From: Gammaproteobacteria bacterium
GTDB taxonomy: Bacteria; Pseudomonadota; Gammaproteobacteria; Pseudomonadales; Azotimanducaceae_A
Length of the DNA stretch: 64,000 bases
Assembly (NCBI GenBank): GCA_012960755.1
Contig: DUAT01000057.1
Location: 108,470 to 172,469, forward strand
Direction of reading: 5' to 3'
Positions 1 through 8,868 of the stretch are shown here, piece after piece (position 1 is the stretch's first letter; each line of letters opens with the position of its first letter). The position numbers and the translations under genes are program-made. Below the pieces are notes generated by a model that had not been told where the DNA came from, made no database searches, and saw nothing but the letters and a program-made list of their open reading frames with translations.

Positions 1-1
1 G

Positions 2-817
2 GGTTGTACAATTCGGCGCGGCATCGAACCAATGATCGAATATCTCACTTCCAATGTGACATTGTTGAAGTGGATGATTTCAGAAGGCTACGGCGACTCT
101 CGAACCATTGGACGACGGGTCGAAGCGATGCAGGAGTGGCTTGCCAACCCGGTCCTGCTCGAACCAGACGCTGACGCAGAATACGCAGAAGTTATCGAAG
201 TGGACCTGAATGAGATCAAAGAGCCACTTTTAGCCTGTCCGAATGACCCGGACGATGTAAAACCTCTGTCCGAGGTGACAGGTGCGAAAATTGACGAGGT
301 CTTTATCGGCTCGTGTATGACCAATATCGGACACTTCCGTGCTGCAGCGAGTATCCTCAGCAAAGCAAATGCCATTCCCACACGTCTGTGGATATCCCCA
401 CCGACCAAAATGGACGAGCATCAATTGAGGCAGGAAGGCGTGTACAACACATTTGCTACAGCGGGTGCAAGAACAGAAATGCCTGGTTGCTCACTGTGTA
501 TGGGAAACCAGGCGCGCATCGCCCCTAACAGCACCTGCGTCTCAACATCTACCCGGAATTTTCCCAACCGACTGGGGGATGGCGCAGATGTGTATCTGGC
601 ATCTGCCGAACTGGCAGCGGTGGCTAGTGTATTGGGTAAGTTGCCAACCCCGGAAGAATACCTTTCCTACACTAGTGACCTGGATACCATGTCCGGTGAC
701 ATTTATCGGTACCTGAATTTTGACCAGATCGAGTCATTTTTAGAAAGTGCGAATTCGGTTTCCATTCCGGTCACCAACATCGTTGAAGTGGCGTCACCGA
801 TAATTAACACTGGTTGA
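2..817 (+). CDS. acnB: Aconitate hydratase B, C-terminal part (5' truncated by window edge)
   Basis: The reading frame is open from base 2 and encodes about 271 residues matching the C-terminal third of AcnB, the bifunctional aconitase/2-methylisocitrate dehydratase of the TCA cycle, which is usually about 860 residues. Visible signatures are [16 protein letters not shown], carrying one Fe-S cysteine, and [18 protein letters not shown] [14 protein letters not shown] with the two remaining cluster cysteines, followed by [12 protein letters not shown] and [10 protein letters not shown]. Residues before the first ATG ([10 protein letters not shown]) also align with the family, so the gene starts upstream of the window. 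It converges with tgpA, only 16 bases separating the two stop codons. Nothing in the visible part suggests damage. Confidence 0.96.
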   Translation, partial: GCTIRRGIEPMIEYLTSNVTLLKWMISEGYGDSRTIGRRVEAMQEWLANPVLLEPDADAEYAEVIEVDLNEIKEPLLACPNDPDDVKPLSEVTGAKIDEVFIGSCMTNIGHFRAAASILSKANAIPTRLWISPPTKMDEHQLRQEGVYNTFATAGARTEMPGCSLCMGNQARIAPNSTCVSTSTRNFPNRLGDGADVYLASAELAAVASVLGKLPTPEEYLSYTSDLDTMSGDIYRYLNFDQIESFLESANSVSIPVTNIVEVASPIINTG

Positions 818-833
818 TTCGCGTAGCAAGCTG

Positions 834-2852
834 CTAGCGGGTAGCGGTCAGGGTTCTAAATCTAAGTGCCCTGACTGCCTTCTTCAAATCGTGAACACTG
901 GCGGTATCCGGGTGGATATAGTTTTTCTCGACATAGGCTGAGGTGACGTTGTTGATCTGCTGCCGTAGTTCGGGCTTTTCCATGCCAATTCTCTGTGCAT
1001 AATCCAGGGGGCCTTCGCCGGTTCTGCGCCCGATTCCCCATTTTTCCATCAGACGGCAAAATTCCAGATATTCGTCGTCTATGGGCGCCAGGACCGTGCT
1101 ACTTTTTTTCGCCAGCATCACGACGCCAATAATACCGAGAATGCTGAAGAACACTGTTAACATAATCATTCCCAATCGCTTTCGATCAAGATCACCAAAA
1201 AACTTTTCCAGCACACCCATCTGAGTTTCCGGCGTATAGCCAACAACCCAGGTATCCCAATAGTGTCCAACAGCATCCAGCCGTAACCTTAAGTCAGTCA
1301 GCCATAATAGTTGACGGTACTTGAAAATTGACAATGGTGTGTCTTCAAGAAAAGTGTCCTCCAATTCGACGGCGGCTTCGAGCCCACGTTCAATCCGTTC
1401 GGGTGCGACCGCAGCCGTGGGATCGATCCTGACCCAACCACCGTCCTCAAGCCAAACTTCAGCCCAGGCGTGGGCATCAAATTGCCTGACAGAGACATAA
1501 TTCCCCCTCGGGTTATATTCCCCACCCTGGTATCCCAGCACAACTCTGGCCGGAATCCCTGCCGCTCTCATCATAAAAGTAAAGGAACCGGCAAAATGTT
1601 CACAAAACCCGCGTCGTGACTCAAACAGAAATCCATCGACACTATCATCGCCGAGCAATGTAGGTCTGAGGGTATAAACAAATTCTTCCAGGTTATACAT
1701 TCGCAACACATTGTTAATGAAGCCAGGAATTGAGCCTGACTTTTTAAACATCTGTTTTACCAATACCTGGGACCGGGGATTGCTATATTTTGGAATGCGT
1801 GTATTCCTGTAACGTGAGAAATCACTGAGTTCTCGCTCCACCACATATCTGAGGTGTGATTTCACCTTGTATCGCAATCGTTGCCTGACAACCGACCGGG
1901 AGGCAATTCGATAGTCATGCAGTATTTCCAGGCTGGGATGATCAACGAGTGTGGGCACTGCAAGACTGAATAACCACTTCTGCTGGGTGGGTTCAAGAAC
2001 GATTTCATAGCGTTGTTCATCACCTTGATATTCAATATCTGACACCCAGCCTGGCACGGTTGCGCCGGTGCGCCATGAATTCTGTGTCAATTGTGCTTCT
2101 CTTGACCAGGTTTGCCCATCAAATTCTGAAAGCACAATCCCACGCCAGTACAAACGACTGAACAAAGGCGGTGTGGATTCAAACGTGGCCTTGAATGCCA
2201 GACCGTCTGATTGCGTTAACAGCGATATATCCCCGGGTGTCATACTGTCCGTAACTCCGGTTCGGGCAACATTAGTCGGTAAGGGAACGGTCCATAATGG
2301 TGATATCCTTGGGAAGAGAACAAACAACACCATCATCAAAGGCACCGATTGACCTAACAACAGTACCGCTGTTTTAAGTGTTTCGGTAGGACGAACATGG
2401 GATTTCGTTTGGTGCAATCCAATCAGGGCTGCCGTAATCATCGTCACCGCAATCAGCATGTAAAGTGTGTAAGGGATAGTCTGGTAGAAAAGAAATTCAG
2501 TGATGGCAACAAAGTAGGCCAACAGGATGACAATGTAGGCGTCTCTTTTGTGGTGCATCTCGAGTAATTTCAACACAAAAGCGATAATCAATAAGGCTAT
2601 CGCGGGTTCGAGTCCATAAAACTTCTGGTAACCCAAAAGTATGCCGGTAACACCGATCAGGACAAAAACCACTTTCACCCACCGCCTCGGGTAGGACCAT
2701 CGACCCTGGTAAACCATCACCCGCCACAGACCACAACCGACACACACCAGGGTGACCCAAATCGGCAAACGGACGACGTGAGGTGCGATCACCGCCGCCT
2801 GGGCAGCCAGCATCCAGGCTAGAGAATTTCTTGGGATCGCGAAACCAACCAT
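834..2852 (-). CDS. tgpA: TgpA-like transglutaminase, DUF3488/transglutaminase-core membrane protein
   Basis: A 672-residue inner-membrane protein. The N-terminal ~190 residues form five or six hydrophobic segments (DUF3488), followed by a periplasmic region with a transglutaminase core. The papain-like triad is visible: Cys in RRGFCEHFAG, His in FDAHAWAEVW, Asp in WVRIDPTAAV. A last membrane segment (around residue 565-585) precedes a C-terminal DUF4129-like region. In Pseudomonas aeruginosa TgpA is essential, but its substrate is not settled. It is the last gene of the moxR-DUF58-tgpA triplet, its ATG three bases after the DUF58 stop, so the three are almost certainly co-transcribed, probably with purF upstream. 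Length and motifs are complete. Confidence 0.93.
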   Translation of the reverse strand: MVGFAIPRNSLAWMLAAQAAVIAPHVVRLPIWVTLVCVGCGLWRVMVYQGRWSYPRRWVKVVFVLIGVTGILLGYQKFYGLEPAIALLIIAFVLKLLEMHHKRDAYIVILLAYFVAITEFLFYQTIPYTLYMLIAVTMITAALIGLHQTKSHVRPTETLKTAVLLLGQSVPLMMVLFVLFPRISPLWTVPLPTNVARTGVTDSMTPGDISLLTQSDGLAFKATFESTPPLFSRLYWRGIVLSEFDGQTWSREAQLTQNSWRTGATVPGWVSDIEYQGDEQRYEIVLEPTQQKWLFSLAVPTLVDHPSLEILHDYRIASRSVVRQRLRYKVKSHLRYVVERELSDFSRYRNTRIPKYSNPRSQVLVKQMFKKSGSIPGFINNVLRMYNLEEFVYTLRPTLLGDDSVDGFLFESRRGFCEHFAGSFTFMMRAAGIPARVVLGYQGGEYNPRGNYVSVRQFDAHAWAEVWLEDGGWVRIDPTAAVAPERIERGLEAAVELEDTFLEDTPLSIFKYRQLLWLTDLRLRLDAVGHYWDTWVVGYTPETQMGVLEKFFGDLDRKRLGMIMLTVFFSILGIIGVVMLAKKSSTVLAPIDDEYLEFCRLMEKWGIGRRTGEGPLDYAQRIGMEKPELRQQINNVTSAYVEKNYIHPDTASVHDLKKAVRALRFRTLTATR

Positions 2853-2855
2853 GAA

Positions 2856-3878
2856 CTAGCCGACCTCTATTTCAAACATCGCCAACTCAGTCAGCACCCG
2901 GTTCTTGTGTTCGATACCACTGCCAGGTGCAATCTCAACACCGGGCAGGCGCAAACCATATTCATCCGTCGTTCGGGACAACTGAACCACCCAGTAACAA
3001 AGTCGGCTCAAACGAGCTTCACGGTCCATGCCCTGAAAAAACTCCCAGTCCAGCCAAACGCGGCGATCAACATGGGCCGCAAATTCTTTGACCAGCAGTT
3101 CCTCTGTGCGGGCAAATGACTTCCAAGCAATGTGCCGTAGCGAGTCACCTGCCCGATACTCTCTCAAACCGTGAAAGTCATCCACACCCTGCTTCTGCAT
3201 CATTTCACCCTCGTCGGTCGTGCTCAAGGCCAGAGGAATATCACCGGCAATAAGAGGCTGAGGGTAAACAACCGAAGACATATTTAAATCAACCCAGGAC
3301 CAGGCACGAAATAGTCCCACAGGATAGTAAGTCTGTATCAGCATCCGGCCCGGATTCATGATGCCACGTTGTGAAGTTTCGACAAACAGTTTGACCCGGA
3401 CCTCCGTACCTTCCAGTAAGTCTGCACCCTGCAACAGATCCGGATTCCAACCGAGTACAATCGCCTCGAAGGTTCGTTTTCCATGCCGGATCAGGCGGAC
3501 GTCGAATTCTGCATCTTCACCAGCGAACGCAGCCTGGGTCTGACCAGCCTGAATCGTGAGTCCGGACAGATTTCGAAAGGTGTGCAGGATGCTGACCATC
3601 AACATGCTGATGAGCAGGAACGCCAGCGCATAGACCAGGCTGTTCTGATAGTTGATTCCCGCCACCAGCATGAAAAAAATCAAAATGAGAAAGTACAGAC
3701 CCTGTCGGGTTGGCAGGATAAATATGTTGCTCTGGTTGAGAGAGATGGAATCTGACGGGGGCAGGCGTCGATTCAACCAGCTCTGAAACAGGTTCGAGCG
3801 CCACAGGCGGCTTTTTGGTACCTCGTATTCAGGTTCAAGACTGGTACGGTCAATATTGCCCTTGTTTGAATCCTCCAT
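2856..3878 (-). CDS. DUF58 domain protein of the MoxR-DUF58-transglutaminase module
   Basis: A 340-residue protein with two close N-terminal membrane helices (FILPTRQGLYFLILIFFMLV and the following YALAFLLISMLMVSI), then a soluble domain with the DUF58 signature GVDDFHGLREYRAGDSLRHI-AWKSFART and a C-terminal VWA-like part. DUF58 proteins are regularly encoded between a MoxR AAA ATPase and a TgpA transglutaminase, as here, and are thought to act as partners of the ATPase. The biochemical function is unknown. The stop lies 3 bases from the tgpA start and the start is 24 bases from the moxR stop. The protein is intact, with nothing unusual in its composition. Confidence 0.9.
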   Translation of the reverse strand: MEDSNKGNIDRTSLEPEYEVPKSRLWRSNLFQSWLNRRLPPSDSISLNQSNIFILPTRQGLYFLILIFFMLVAGINYQNSLVYALAFLLISMLMVSILHTFRNLSGLTIQAGQTQAAFAGEDAEFDVRLIRHGKRTFEAIVLGWNPDLLQGADLLEGTEVRVKLFVETSQRGIMNPGRMLIQTYYPVGLFRAWSWVDLNMSSVVYPQPLIAGDIPLALSTTDEGEMMQKQGVDDFHGLREYRAGDSLRHIAWKSFARTEELLVKEFAAHVDRRVWLDWEFFQGMDREARLSRLCYWVVQLSRTTDEYGLRLPGVEIAPGSGIEHKNRVLTELAMFEIEVG

Positions 3879-3902
3879 GCCGGTAACCTGGTTTTGCTGC
3901 CC

Positions 3903-4823
3903 CTACCCTATGATGTCAACTTTTGTCAGTAATCTTTGCGCCAATGCACTACCACCGTGGCCAGTAAAATCCGCGGTCTCCCTCAGGCGGTGTTCAACTA
4001 CCCCTGGCAATACAGCCTGTACATCTTCCGGCACGACATGTTTACGATCATCGAGCAGCGCCCAGCTCTTTGCGCAGTGAAGCAATGCCAGCGCACCTCT
4101 CGGAGACAGCCCATAGGCGAATTCAGGGGATTGACGTGTGTACTGTACCAGGCGCTGGATATAGTCAATCAAAGCTTCTGAAGCTTTTACCTGACCACTC
4201 AGGGTCTGGATCTCGATCAATTGTGACTTCGACATGGCGGGTTGCAGACGCGCCAAAACATGGCGACGATCTTCTCCTCTCATCAGCGTTCTTTCAGCCG
4301 CGGGATCCGGATAACCCAGTTCTATTCGCATCAGGAATCGATCAAGCTGCGATTCAGGCAGTGGGAACGTGCCTGCCTGGGTATTTGGATTTTGGGTCGC
4401 TATTACAAAAAACGGAGCGGGCAGAATCCGCGTTTCACCTTCGATTGTGACCTGTCGCTCTTCCATTGCCTCCAGCAGGGCACTCTGGCTCTTCGGGGTT
4501 GCCCGGTTGATCTCGTCAGCCAGGATCAGTTGACTGAAAATAGGACCGTGATGGAATATGAATTTGCCACTTTCCTTGTCAAAGATTGATATCCCCAGAA
4601 TATCCGCCGGTAGCAAGTCGCTGGTGAACTGGACCCGGTTAAAACTTAAACCCAGCGTCCTGGCCAGAGCCTGGGCCAGGGTGGTTTTGCCCATTCCCGG
4701 TAAATCTTCAATGAGGAGATGACCACCCGAGATCAGACAGGTCAGTGAGAGTTTTATCTGATGCTCTTTGCCAAGCAGAATCGTTCCGATCTGCGTGATG
4801 GTATTACGAATGACATCTTGCAT
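3903..4823 (-). CDS. MoxR-family AAA+ ATPase
   Basis: A 306-residue AAA+ ATPase of the MoxR type. Walker A is LPGMGKTTLA at residues 41-50, Walker B is LILADEIN around 99-106, followed by the sensor-1 segment VIATQNPNTQAGTFPLPESQLDRFLMR and a C-terminal lid domain with the sensor-2 region YGLSPRGALALLHCAK. MoxR ATPases act as chaperone-like remodellers of VWA-containing partners; the partner here is presumably the DUF58 protein immediately downstream. The ATG is 10 bases beyond the purF stop on the same strand, so the module is probably read from the purF transcript. This looks like a normal complete copy. Confidence 0.93.
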   Translation of the reverse strand: MQDVIRNTITQIGTILLGKEHQIKLSLTCLISGGHLLIEDLPGMGKTTLAQALARTLGLSFNRVQFTSDLLPADILGISIFDKESGKFIFHHGPIFSQLILADEINRATPKSQSALLEAMEERQVTIEGETRILPAPFFVIATQNPNTQAGTFPLPESQLDRFLMRIELGYPDPAAERTLMRGEDRRHVLARLQPAMSKSQLIEIQTLSGQVKASEALIDYIQRLVQYTRQSPEFAYGLSPRGALALLHCAKSWALLDDRKHVVPEDVQAVLPGVVEHRLRETADFTGHGGSALAQRLLTKVDIIG

Positions 4824-4833
4824 AGCTTAGAAA

Positions 4834-6345
4834 TCAGGCCTGATTGTGAAGATCGATAACTTCTGAATCGACATCAATATCCGCAGATTTTGCATCGTCA
4901 TTTCTCTTCGACTCCAGCCTGTGGAGATAGCTGTCATTCACACCACCGGTTACGTAGTGACCGTCAAAGACGCTGCAATCGAACTGGTGAATTCTATTGT
5001 TAACGCCCAGCGCACATTGTTGCAGATCTTCGAGATCCTGGTATACAAGCCAATCCACGCCAATATACTCTGCAATCTGTTCTTCAGTGTGGCCATGAGC
5101 GACAAATTCATTCGCTGATGGCATATCGATACCATATACATTGGGATAACGGACCGCTGGTGCGGCAGACGCGAGATAAACCTTGTTTGCCCCGGCATCT
5201 TTTGCCATCTGCACAATTTGCTTTGATGTGGTCCCCCGGACGATGGAATCGTCAACCAGCAGTACATTCTTACCCTTGAATTCCAGTTCGACCGTGCTCA
5301 ATTTCCGCCGTACCGATTTCACCCGTTCTTTTTGATCAGGCATAATGAATGTCCGACCTATGTACCTATTCTTGACCAACCCCTCCCGGTATTTAACATT
5401 CAATCGATAAGCCATGGGTATCGCTGCCGTGCAACTGGTGTCTGGGATAGGAATCACTACATCGATATCGTGATCCGGATACAATCGTAGAATCTTATCC
5501 GCCAGCTTTTCGCCCATTTTCAGGCGCGCCTTGTAGACTGATATACCGTCAATCACAGAGTCTGGCCTGGCAAGGTACACTTGTTCAAAAATGCAGGGAT
5601 TGAAGTCATGGCTTGACGCACACTGTCGGGTGTGTACCTTTCCGTTGGTCTGAATAACAATCGCTTCACCGGGATCGATGTCCCTTACCAATTCGAATCC
5701 AAGCACACTTAACGCGACGCTCTCGGATGCAATCATATATTCCGTGCCGTCTGGCATTTCGCGCTTCCCAAAACACACCGGGCGAATGCCATTCGGGTCC
5801 CTGAATCCGACTATGCCATAGCCAATAATCATCGCCACCACTGCATAGGCTCCAATGGCCCGTTCATGAACCCGTTCTATGGCCTGGAAGATTTCTCTGT
5901 GGTCCGGACGCATTCCGGCAACACTCTGCAACTCATGGGCAAATACATTCAGTAACACCTCGGAATCCGACGAGGTATTGATATGCCGTCGATCCGTACG
6001 AAACAGGTCCTCGTTGAGTTCGGATTCGTTTATCAGGTTGCCGTTATGCGCCAGGCAGATTCCAAACGGTGAATTGACATACATCGGTTGTGCCTCTGCG
6101 GAACTCGATGTACCTGCAGTGGGATAGCGAACATGGGCAATACCCATCTTGCCTCTAAGCCGGTTCATATGACCTTGGTGGAAAACATCCTGCACCAGGC
6201 CATTACTCTTGCGTTGAGATAAACTATCGCCTTCACAGGTCACAATCCCTGCAGCATCCTGACCACGATGCTGTAGTACGGTGAGTGCATCATAAAGATC
6301 GTAACTAACATCACTTCGACCAATCATTCCAACTATGCCACACAT
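4834..6345 (-). CDS. purF: Amidophosphoribosyltransferase (first step of de novo purine synthesis)
   Basis: A 503-residue protein, the normal PurF length. The N-terminal nucleophile cysteine follows the initiator Met directly (MCGIVGMIG), with the class II glutaminase motifs LQHRGQDAAGI, GKMGIAHVRYPTAG and AHNGNL. The C-terminal phosphoribosyltransferase domain carries the PRPP loop VLLVDDSIVRGTT near residue 365. It transfers glutamine-derived ammonia to PRPP, giving phosphoribosylamine. The cvpA-purF order is the classic gammaproteobacterial one. AGGGTGA, 6 bases before the ATG, serves as ribosome-binding site. No PurR operator was obvious to me in the 103-base gap to cvpA, which is occupied by a tandem repeat. 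Confidence 0.98.
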   Translation of the reverse strand: MCGIVGMIGRSDVSYDLYDALTVLQHRGQDAAGIVTCEGDSLSQRKSNGLVQDVFHQGHMNRLRGKMGIAHVRYPTAGTSSSAEAQPMYVNSPFGICLAHNGNLINESELNEDLFRTDRRHINTSSDSEVLLNVFAHELQSVAGMRPDHREIFQAIERVHERAIGAYAVVAMIIGYGIVGFRDPNGIRPVCFGKREMPDGTEYMIASESVALSVLGFELVRDIDPGEAIVIQTNGKVHTRQCASSHDFNPCIFEQVYLARPDSVIDGISVYKARLKMGEKLADKILRLYPDHDIDVVIPIPDTSCTAAIPMAYRLNVKYREGLVKNRYIGRTFIMPDQKERVKSVRRKLSTVELEFKGKNVLLVDDSIVRGTTSKQIVQMAKDAGANKVYLASAAPAVRYPNVYGIDMPSANEFVAHGHTEEQIAEYIGVDWLVYQDLEDLQQCALGVNNRIHQFDCSVFDGHYVTGGVNDSYLHRLESKRNDDAKSADIDVDSEVIDLHNQA

Positions 6346-6369
6346 ATTGTGTCACCCTGTGTTAATTTA

Positions 6370-6441
6370 TTCGGCTGATGGCTCTTGTTCGGCTGATGGC
6401 TCTTGTTCGGCTGATGGCTCTTGTTCAGCTGATGGCTCTGC
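6370..6441 (-). repeat. Four 18-bp tandem repeats between cvpA and purF, readable as EPSAEQ
   Basis: Four copies of an 18-bp unit (plus strand TTCGGCTGATGGCTCTTG) lie head to tail; the copy nearest cvpA is slightly diverged. Read on the minus strand one frame away from the annotated cvpA stop, they give EPSAEQ EPSAEQ EPSAEQ EPSAE and then TAA (6367-6369). Because the unit is a multiple of three, copy-number change would keep this frame. The acidic, Ala/Pro-rich peptide is typical of disordered tails. See the cvpA entry. Confidence 0.85.
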
Positions 6442-6448
6442 AAAATCA

Positions 6449-6958
6449 TCAGCTTGTTCGCACTTGCTGCATTAAATCATCTGCGTTGTCCCATCCGATC
6501 ATCTGTATCCAGTCCCCGAAAGCCATAAATTTGGGAATCAGCAGTGAATCCTGCCACCAGTCATCTTCAGCGACACCCGCCCTTGCCAATACGGCGACGA
6601 TAACAACGACGACCAGCGCGCCACGGGCAAAACCAAAAAACATCCCCAACAGCTTGTCCATGCCATCGAGTCCTGCCACCCTGACAAATTGGGCAATCAG
6701 CGTATTTAACATGCTCCCTACAATCAACGTGACGAAGAACAATCCCACATAAGCAGTTATGTTACGCACCGACTCGACTTCAATCAGGTCTACCAGCAAG
6801 GCAGCAAATGACGGACCGAAAAATCTCGAAACGATCATCGCGGCTACTAAAGTAGCCAGGGACAACGCCTCTCTTACAAACCCACGTTTGATACTTATCA
6901 ACGTGGAAAATCCGACGATGGCGAAAATGATCCAGTCAACTAACCCTATCGATGCCAC
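6449..6958 (-). CDS. cvpA: CvpA family membrane protein, probably frameshifted near its C-terminus
   Basis: A 169-residue inner-membrane protein with four predicted hydrophobic segments, beginning VDWIIFAIVGFSTLISIKRG and including the conserved GMDKLLGMFFGFARGALV. CvpA is named for colicin V production and is linked to envelope stress tolerance; its molecular role is unknown. The start is GTG, with GAGGAG five bases upstream deciding it. The annotated frame stops after MQQVRTS. Dropping one base (around 6460) would continue the protein as EQADDFAEPSAEQ... through the 18-bp repeats to a TAA at 6367, 21 bases before purF. Related CvpA proteins often carry acidic Ala/Pro-rich tails, so a one-base indel or sequence error is likely. 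The membrane core is unaffected. Confidence 0.9.
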   Translation of the reverse strand: MASIGLVDWIIFAIVGFSTLISIKRGFVREALSLATLVAAMIVSRFFGPSFAALLVDLIEVESVRNITAYVGLFFVTLIVGSMLNTLIAQFVRVAGLDGMDKLLGMFFGFARGALVVVVIVAVLARAGVAEDDWWQDSLLIPKFMAFGDWIQMIGWDNADDLMQQVRTS

Positions 6959-6996
6959 ACACTCTCCTCATTCGACCCTCGAGTAGCGGTTGGATG

Positions 6997-7611
6997 CTAC
7001 CAGCCACCCAACTGGTTGCCATCTTCCTCAACCTGAAAACGGATAATTCGCCCCTTCAGGTCAAAATCAGCCTCTATATCCTCGGCAAAACCGGACAACC
7101 TGGTCTTACTGAGCATTGGCCCGACGAAGACCCGATAAACCTGACCTTTGGTGGAATCAGCCGTTAAAATGTACGTTCTGAATTGTGCTTCCCGAAGTGA
7201 CTGCCTTAACCTGGTTGCATTGTTTCGGTCTGCGAAGCTGGCTAACTGTAATGTCCAGCTGACGGGCAGATCATTCTGGTCAAGCTGATAGGTTTCATTC
7301 TCTGCTCGTTGATCGTCTGTTTGTTTGTCGGCTGCCTGATCGTATGTAGAATCAAGCGATGGGTCTGTGCCTTCTGCATCCTGGATCTCTACCGGCAGGC
7401 GGGCAGCACTCTCCTGCTCCATTCTGGCCATGTTCTGTTCGATCTCGGCAATGCTCATGCTTTTGAGTTGAATTCTGGGAGGGGCAGGCATCGTCGCTGA
7501 CACCCGCGCCCGGTCTTCTGCTGAACCATCTAACAACATCGGCAGAACGATAATGGCCAGTGTGATTAGAATGACTGCACCAATCACTCGTTGTTTGAGC
7601 TTTGCTTCCAC
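6997..7611 (-). CDS. dedD: SPOR-domain cell-division protein, DedD-like
   Basis: A 204-residue bitopic protein: a short cytoplasmic MEAKLKQR, one membrane helix (VIGAVILITLAIIVLPMLL), a charged flexible linker rich in Glu, Asp and Gln, and a C-terminal SPOR domain (about 125-200) starting SWTLQLASFADRNNATRLRQ. SPOR domains bind denuded septal peptidoglycan, and DedD helps constriction in Escherichia coli. The start is a GTG placed directly after the folC TAG, with no spacer, implying translational coupling; the residues after it match DedD N-termini (M-x-x-KLKQR), which supports this start. The folC-dedD-cvpA-purF order is conserved in gammaproteobacteria. Confidence 0.92.
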   Translation of the reverse strand: MEAKLKQRVIGAVILITLAIIVLPMLLDGSAEDRARVSATMPAPPRIQLKSMSIAEIEQNMARMEQESAARLPVEIQDAEGTDPSLDSTYDQAADKQTDDQRAENETYQLDQNDLPVSWTLQLASFADRNNATRLRQSLREAQFRTYILTADSTKGQVYRVFVGPMLSKTRLSGFAEDIEADFDLKGRIIRFQVEEDGNQLGGW

Positions 7612-8868
7612 CTAAACCCTATCTAAGGTCGTCTCAAGATATTTCAAGACTGCTGCAACTACGGGAAACGAACCAAATACAAGGATAACTTCGTCTTCGT
7701 TCGCAGCTCGCGTCGCAGCGTCATATGCGAGAGATACTTTACCATAAGTCTCACCACTTAACCCACAACTCGACGACAATCGTTGCCTCATTTCGTCGCC
7801 CGACGCTGCTCGTTCGTCGTCGAGATCGCAGAGGTGCCATTTCGCAACCAACGGGGTCAGGACTCGAAAAATCTGTTCAATATCCTTGTCCCCATACATG
7901 CCTGTCACCGCTTGAACACTGGAAATACCTTGATCATGCAATTTTTGACATAAGTATTCGGCGGCGCCCGGGTTATGGGCAACGTCCAGTATGGTTTTTC
8001 TCGACCTCTTTTCCGACCTCTTTTCCAACATAGGCAAAACCTGAAACCGGCCATCTAGTCTGGCTTTGCTCATGGCCTGGTCAACAAGTTTCTGGGTAAG
8101 TTTAAAACCCGCTGCCAACGTGCCACAGACAGCCGCAACAGCGCTCGGTAATGGTAGTTGAAGATTCGACAGTCGAAACTGATGATCCCCTACCGTTAAT
8201 AATTCGTCCTCAACGGAGAAGCCCTGACCCAGGGACTGAATTTCAATCCCAAGTTCCCGGGCCGCGGAGAATACTGAATCCGGAGGTGCCGGATCGACAC
8301 AAATACCGGGTCTGCCTGCGCGCAGGATACCCGCCTTTTCACGGCCGATACTCTCCCTGTTGTCACCCAGCCATTGCTGATGATCCACATCAATCCTGGT
8401 AATGATGCATACCTCCGGGTCAACAATGTTCATGGCGTCCAACCGACCGCCCAGGCCAATCTCTATGATCGCAACGTCTAAATGTTTTCGGTTAAAAATA
8501 TCCAACGCTGCGAGAGCGCCGAATTCGAAGTATGTCAGCGAGATTTTATTGCGACTGTGCTCAATTCGCTCAAAAGCATCACAGATCTCCTGGTCAGCCA
8601 CCTGTTTACCGTCAACAATGATTTGCTCGTTATACTTCAGCAGAAAAGGTGATGTCGTTTTGCCATAGCTAAGCCCAAGTGCATGACATAGCTGGGCCAG
8701 GAATTCACAGGTCGACCCCTTGCCGTTGGTACCGGCAACCAGAAAAACGGTGGTTGCAGGTTTTATCACACCCATCCGTTCGCCAACTTCGCCGACCCGC
8801 TCAAGTCCCAAATCCCACTTGACTGGGTGAAGTTGTCGAATCTTGTTCAGCCAAAGATCCAGTGTCAT
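7612..8868 (-). CDS. folC: Bifunctional folylpolyglutamate synthase/dihydrofolate synthase
   Basis: A 418-residue member of the Mur-ligase-like FolC family. It adds glutamate to dihydropteroate and to reduced folates, using ATP. The P-loop VAGTNGKGSTCEF lies near residue 45, followed by the second conserved loop KTTSPFLLKYNEQI, the metal/ATP site EIGLGGRLDAMNIV, the carbamylated-lysine region GREKAGILRAGRP and the C-terminal domain with ILDVAHNPGAAEYL. The ATG overlaps the trpA stop by four bases (ATGA), showing tight coupling. In most relatives accD precedes folC; here trpA does. Length and motifs are complete. Confidence 0.96.
   Translation of the reverse strand: MTLDLWLNKIRQLHPVKWDLGLERVGEVGERMGVIKPATTVFLVAGTNGKGSTCEFLAQLCHALGLSYGKTTSPFLLKYNEQIIVDGKQVADQEICDAFERIEHSRNKISLTYFEFGALAALDIFNRKHLDVAIIEIGLGGRLDAMNIVDPEVCIITRIDVDHQQWLGDNRESIGREKAGILRAGRPGICVDPAPPDSVFSAARELGIEIQSLGQGFSVEDELLTVGDHQFRLSNLQLPLPSAVAAVCGTLAAGFKLTQKLVDQAMSKARLDGRFQVLPMLEKRSEKRSRKTILDVAHNPGAAEYLCQKLHDQGISSVQAVTGMYGDKDIEQIFRVLTPLVAKWHLCDLDDERAASGDEMRQRLSSSCGLSGETYGKVSLAYDAATRAANEDEVILVFGSFPVVAAVLKYLETTLDRV

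Noticed and set aside
824..836. Terminator between acnB and tgpA (TAGCA-AGC-TGCTA)
   Set aside because: Only a five-base stem without a T-run on either strand.
6370..6441. CRISPR array
   Set aside because: Units are contiguous without spacers and form a simple 18-bp tandem repeat.
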